From Oscillatoriaceae cyanobacterium Prado104 (lineage in GTDB: Bacteria; Cyanobacteriota; Cyanobacteriia; Cyanobacteriales; Microcoleaceae): a stretch of 64,000 nt of DNA. Numbering within the stretch: position 1 is the first letter of the stretch; every line of letters begins with the position of its first letter. A program made the translations under genes and the position numbers. Positions 63,197-64,000 of the stretch are shown in pieces. Under the pieces are notes generated by a model. It saw only the letters and a list, made by a program, of their open reading frames with translations, did no database searches and was not told where the DNA came from. Where the stretch lies: positions 145,958 to 209,957 of the forward strand of contig JALOON010000049.1 in NCBI GenBank assembly GCA_025454405.1, in the 5' to 3' direction.

Positions 63197-63805
63197 ATGA
63201 ACTATAACTTTGAATCCGATAAAAATTCCGACCGGCAAGGTGCTGCAGATGGACTTGCCGAAAATCAAACTAATAACAAGATCCCTCAGGGAAACGTAAC
63301 TACTATGATGCGCGATCGCTTTGAATTGCTGAGTGCTTATCTCGACGGTGAAGTAACTGCTGCCGAACGCCGACAAGTTGAGGAATGGCTGGAAAATGAC
63401 TCTACGACGAAGCGTTTGTACTCGCGGCTTTTAAGTATGCAGCAAGGCTTTCAGTCGATGCCAGTACCGCCTTCAGAACAATCGGCACGGGATTTGGCGG
63501 CGAAGGTCATGCAGCAGGTTGAAGGGAAGTCGAAACGCAAAAAGTTGGTTTTGGGTGGATGCGCGATCGCAGCTTTGTTTGTGGCTGCGGTGTCTGGTGT
63601 CGCCGGAGGTCGCCAATTGTTTGCTCCCCAATTTGCTGAATCGCCTGTTCCTGCTGATTCTGAGGGCTTGATTGTGGCTTTGAACGAACCTGTGGTTGAA
63701 ATTGTTAGCCCTAATGATTTGATGCTTGGGGTAAATGCGCCGGTGGTGGAAATTCCCAAGGTTGCTGGGGGAAGTTCGCAGAAATCGCTGCAAAATACGC
63801 ATTAA
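63197..63805 (+). CDS. Anti-sigma factor-like membrane protein, partner of SigG-like factor
   Basis: This 202-residue protein has an N-terminal anti-sigma-type helical domain (RDRFELLSAYLDGEVTAAERRQVEEWL, in part, about 37-85). It lacks the zinc-binding HxxxCxxC motif, so it is a non-zinc type. One membrane helix (LVLGGCAIAALFVAAVSGVAGG, about 117-138) is followed by an extracytoplasmic tail of about 65 residues with two PVVEI segments. This arrangement is that of transmembrane anti-sigma factors whose cytoplasmic domain holds an ECF sigma factor. Its position right after the sigma gene supports that. The ATG at 63197 is chosen over a GTG at 63185; an ATG at 63305 would remove a low-complexity N-terminus. 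Confidence 0.85.
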   Translation: MNYNFESDKNSDRQGAADGLAENQTNNKIPQGNVTTMMRDRFELLSAYLDGEVTAAERRQVEEWLENDSTTKRLYSRLLSMQQGFQSMPVPPSEQSARDLAAKVMQQVEGKSKRKKLVLGGCAIAALFVAAVSGVAGGRQLFAPQFAESPVPADSEGLIVALNEPVVEIVSPNDLMLGVNAPVVEIPKVAGGSSQKSLQNTH

Positions 63806-63809
63806 ACAG

Positions 63810-63910
63810 TTGATAGTTGACAGTTGACAGTTGGTAAGGAGTTTTGAGTTTTGAATTTTGAGTTGTGAGTTAAAGACAGTTCTGAAGTTCAAAACTCAAA
63901 ACTTAAACTG
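63810..63910. repeat. AGTTGAC heptamers and AACTCAAAAC repeat block, copy 3
   Basis: Tandem AGTTGAC-type heptamers (63810-63832) are followed by an inverted pair of TTTTGAGTT and AACTCAAAAC words, as at 23340 and 29299. Nothing else is recognised to the window end. Confidence 0.75.
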
Positions 63911-64000
63911 AAGTTCCCCCCTGGCAAAAACTTGAAACTGTCTCACTGTGCGACTTCCAAGTATTTTAGAGTCGCTCGCGCATGGGTACAATCGCTGAAA

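Overview
The window looks like the chromosome of a filamentous, non-heterocystous cyanobacterium of the Microcoleus/Oscillatoria type. The evidence is the very frequent GCGATCGC (HIP1-like) octamer, many heptameric tandem repeats (STRR type) in intergenic DNA, an NDH-1 CO2-uptake cluster, a fused PanC-Cmk, a PAP/fibrillin protein, small cyanobacterial DUF proteins and large hybrid histidine kinases. The genus is an inference; no rRNA gene is present to test it.

Layout. (1) 0.3-9 kb, minus strand: four phosphorelay genes, namely a Cache-HAMP-PAS hybrid kinase, a receiver-kinase, a lone receiver and a receiver-PAS-hybrid kinase, in two tightly coupled pairs. (2) 9.4-17 kb: a secreted GH10-like glycosidase, a hypothetical protein, a Uma2 nuclease and a P-loop NTPase-TPR gene broken by a 58-bp deletion inside its 144-bp repeats. 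(3) 17-25.8 kb: an orphan HicB, a Ski2-like helicase, an IS200/IS605-like remnant, an aspartoacylase-like protein, an internally deleted dienelactone hydrolase, a flavin reductase and a PAS-GAF kinase. (4) 26-41.8 kb: envelope and housekeeping genes: polysaccharide deacetylase, panC-cmk, RlpA-like protein, ppk1, Uma2, fibrillin, GT4, DUF3134, mraY, L,D-transpeptidase and GT2.

(5) 42.1-48.8 kb, plus strand: an inducible-type CO2-uptake cluster ndhF3, ndhD3 and cupA. A Tat-exported beta-carbonic anhydrase gene lies between ndhF3 and ndhD3, and a CDP-alcohol phosphatidyltransferase gene lies between ndhD3 and cupA. This is the most interesting gene neighbourhood in the window. (6) 50-53.6 kb: a Cas4/AddB-like Fe-S nuclease followed by RecJ, whose DHHA1 domain carries an in-frame repeat-derived insert. 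(7) 53.8-58.4 kb: a zinc-ribbon PP2C phosphatase and an FHA/zinc-ribbon Ser/Thr kinase. (8) 58.6-64 kb: a DUF4327-like protein, pyrB, an SH3 protein, moaE, and a SigG-like sigma factor followed by an anti-sigma-like membrane protein.

The intergenic DNA is full of structured repeats: two MITE-like elements with a 16-bp terminal inverted repeat, a 238-bp repeat present in two inverted copies, and a hairpin family built on AAACCGGGTTTTTT. In three genes similar repeat DNA appears to lie inside the reading frame. No tRNA, rRNA or CRISPR array was recognised.
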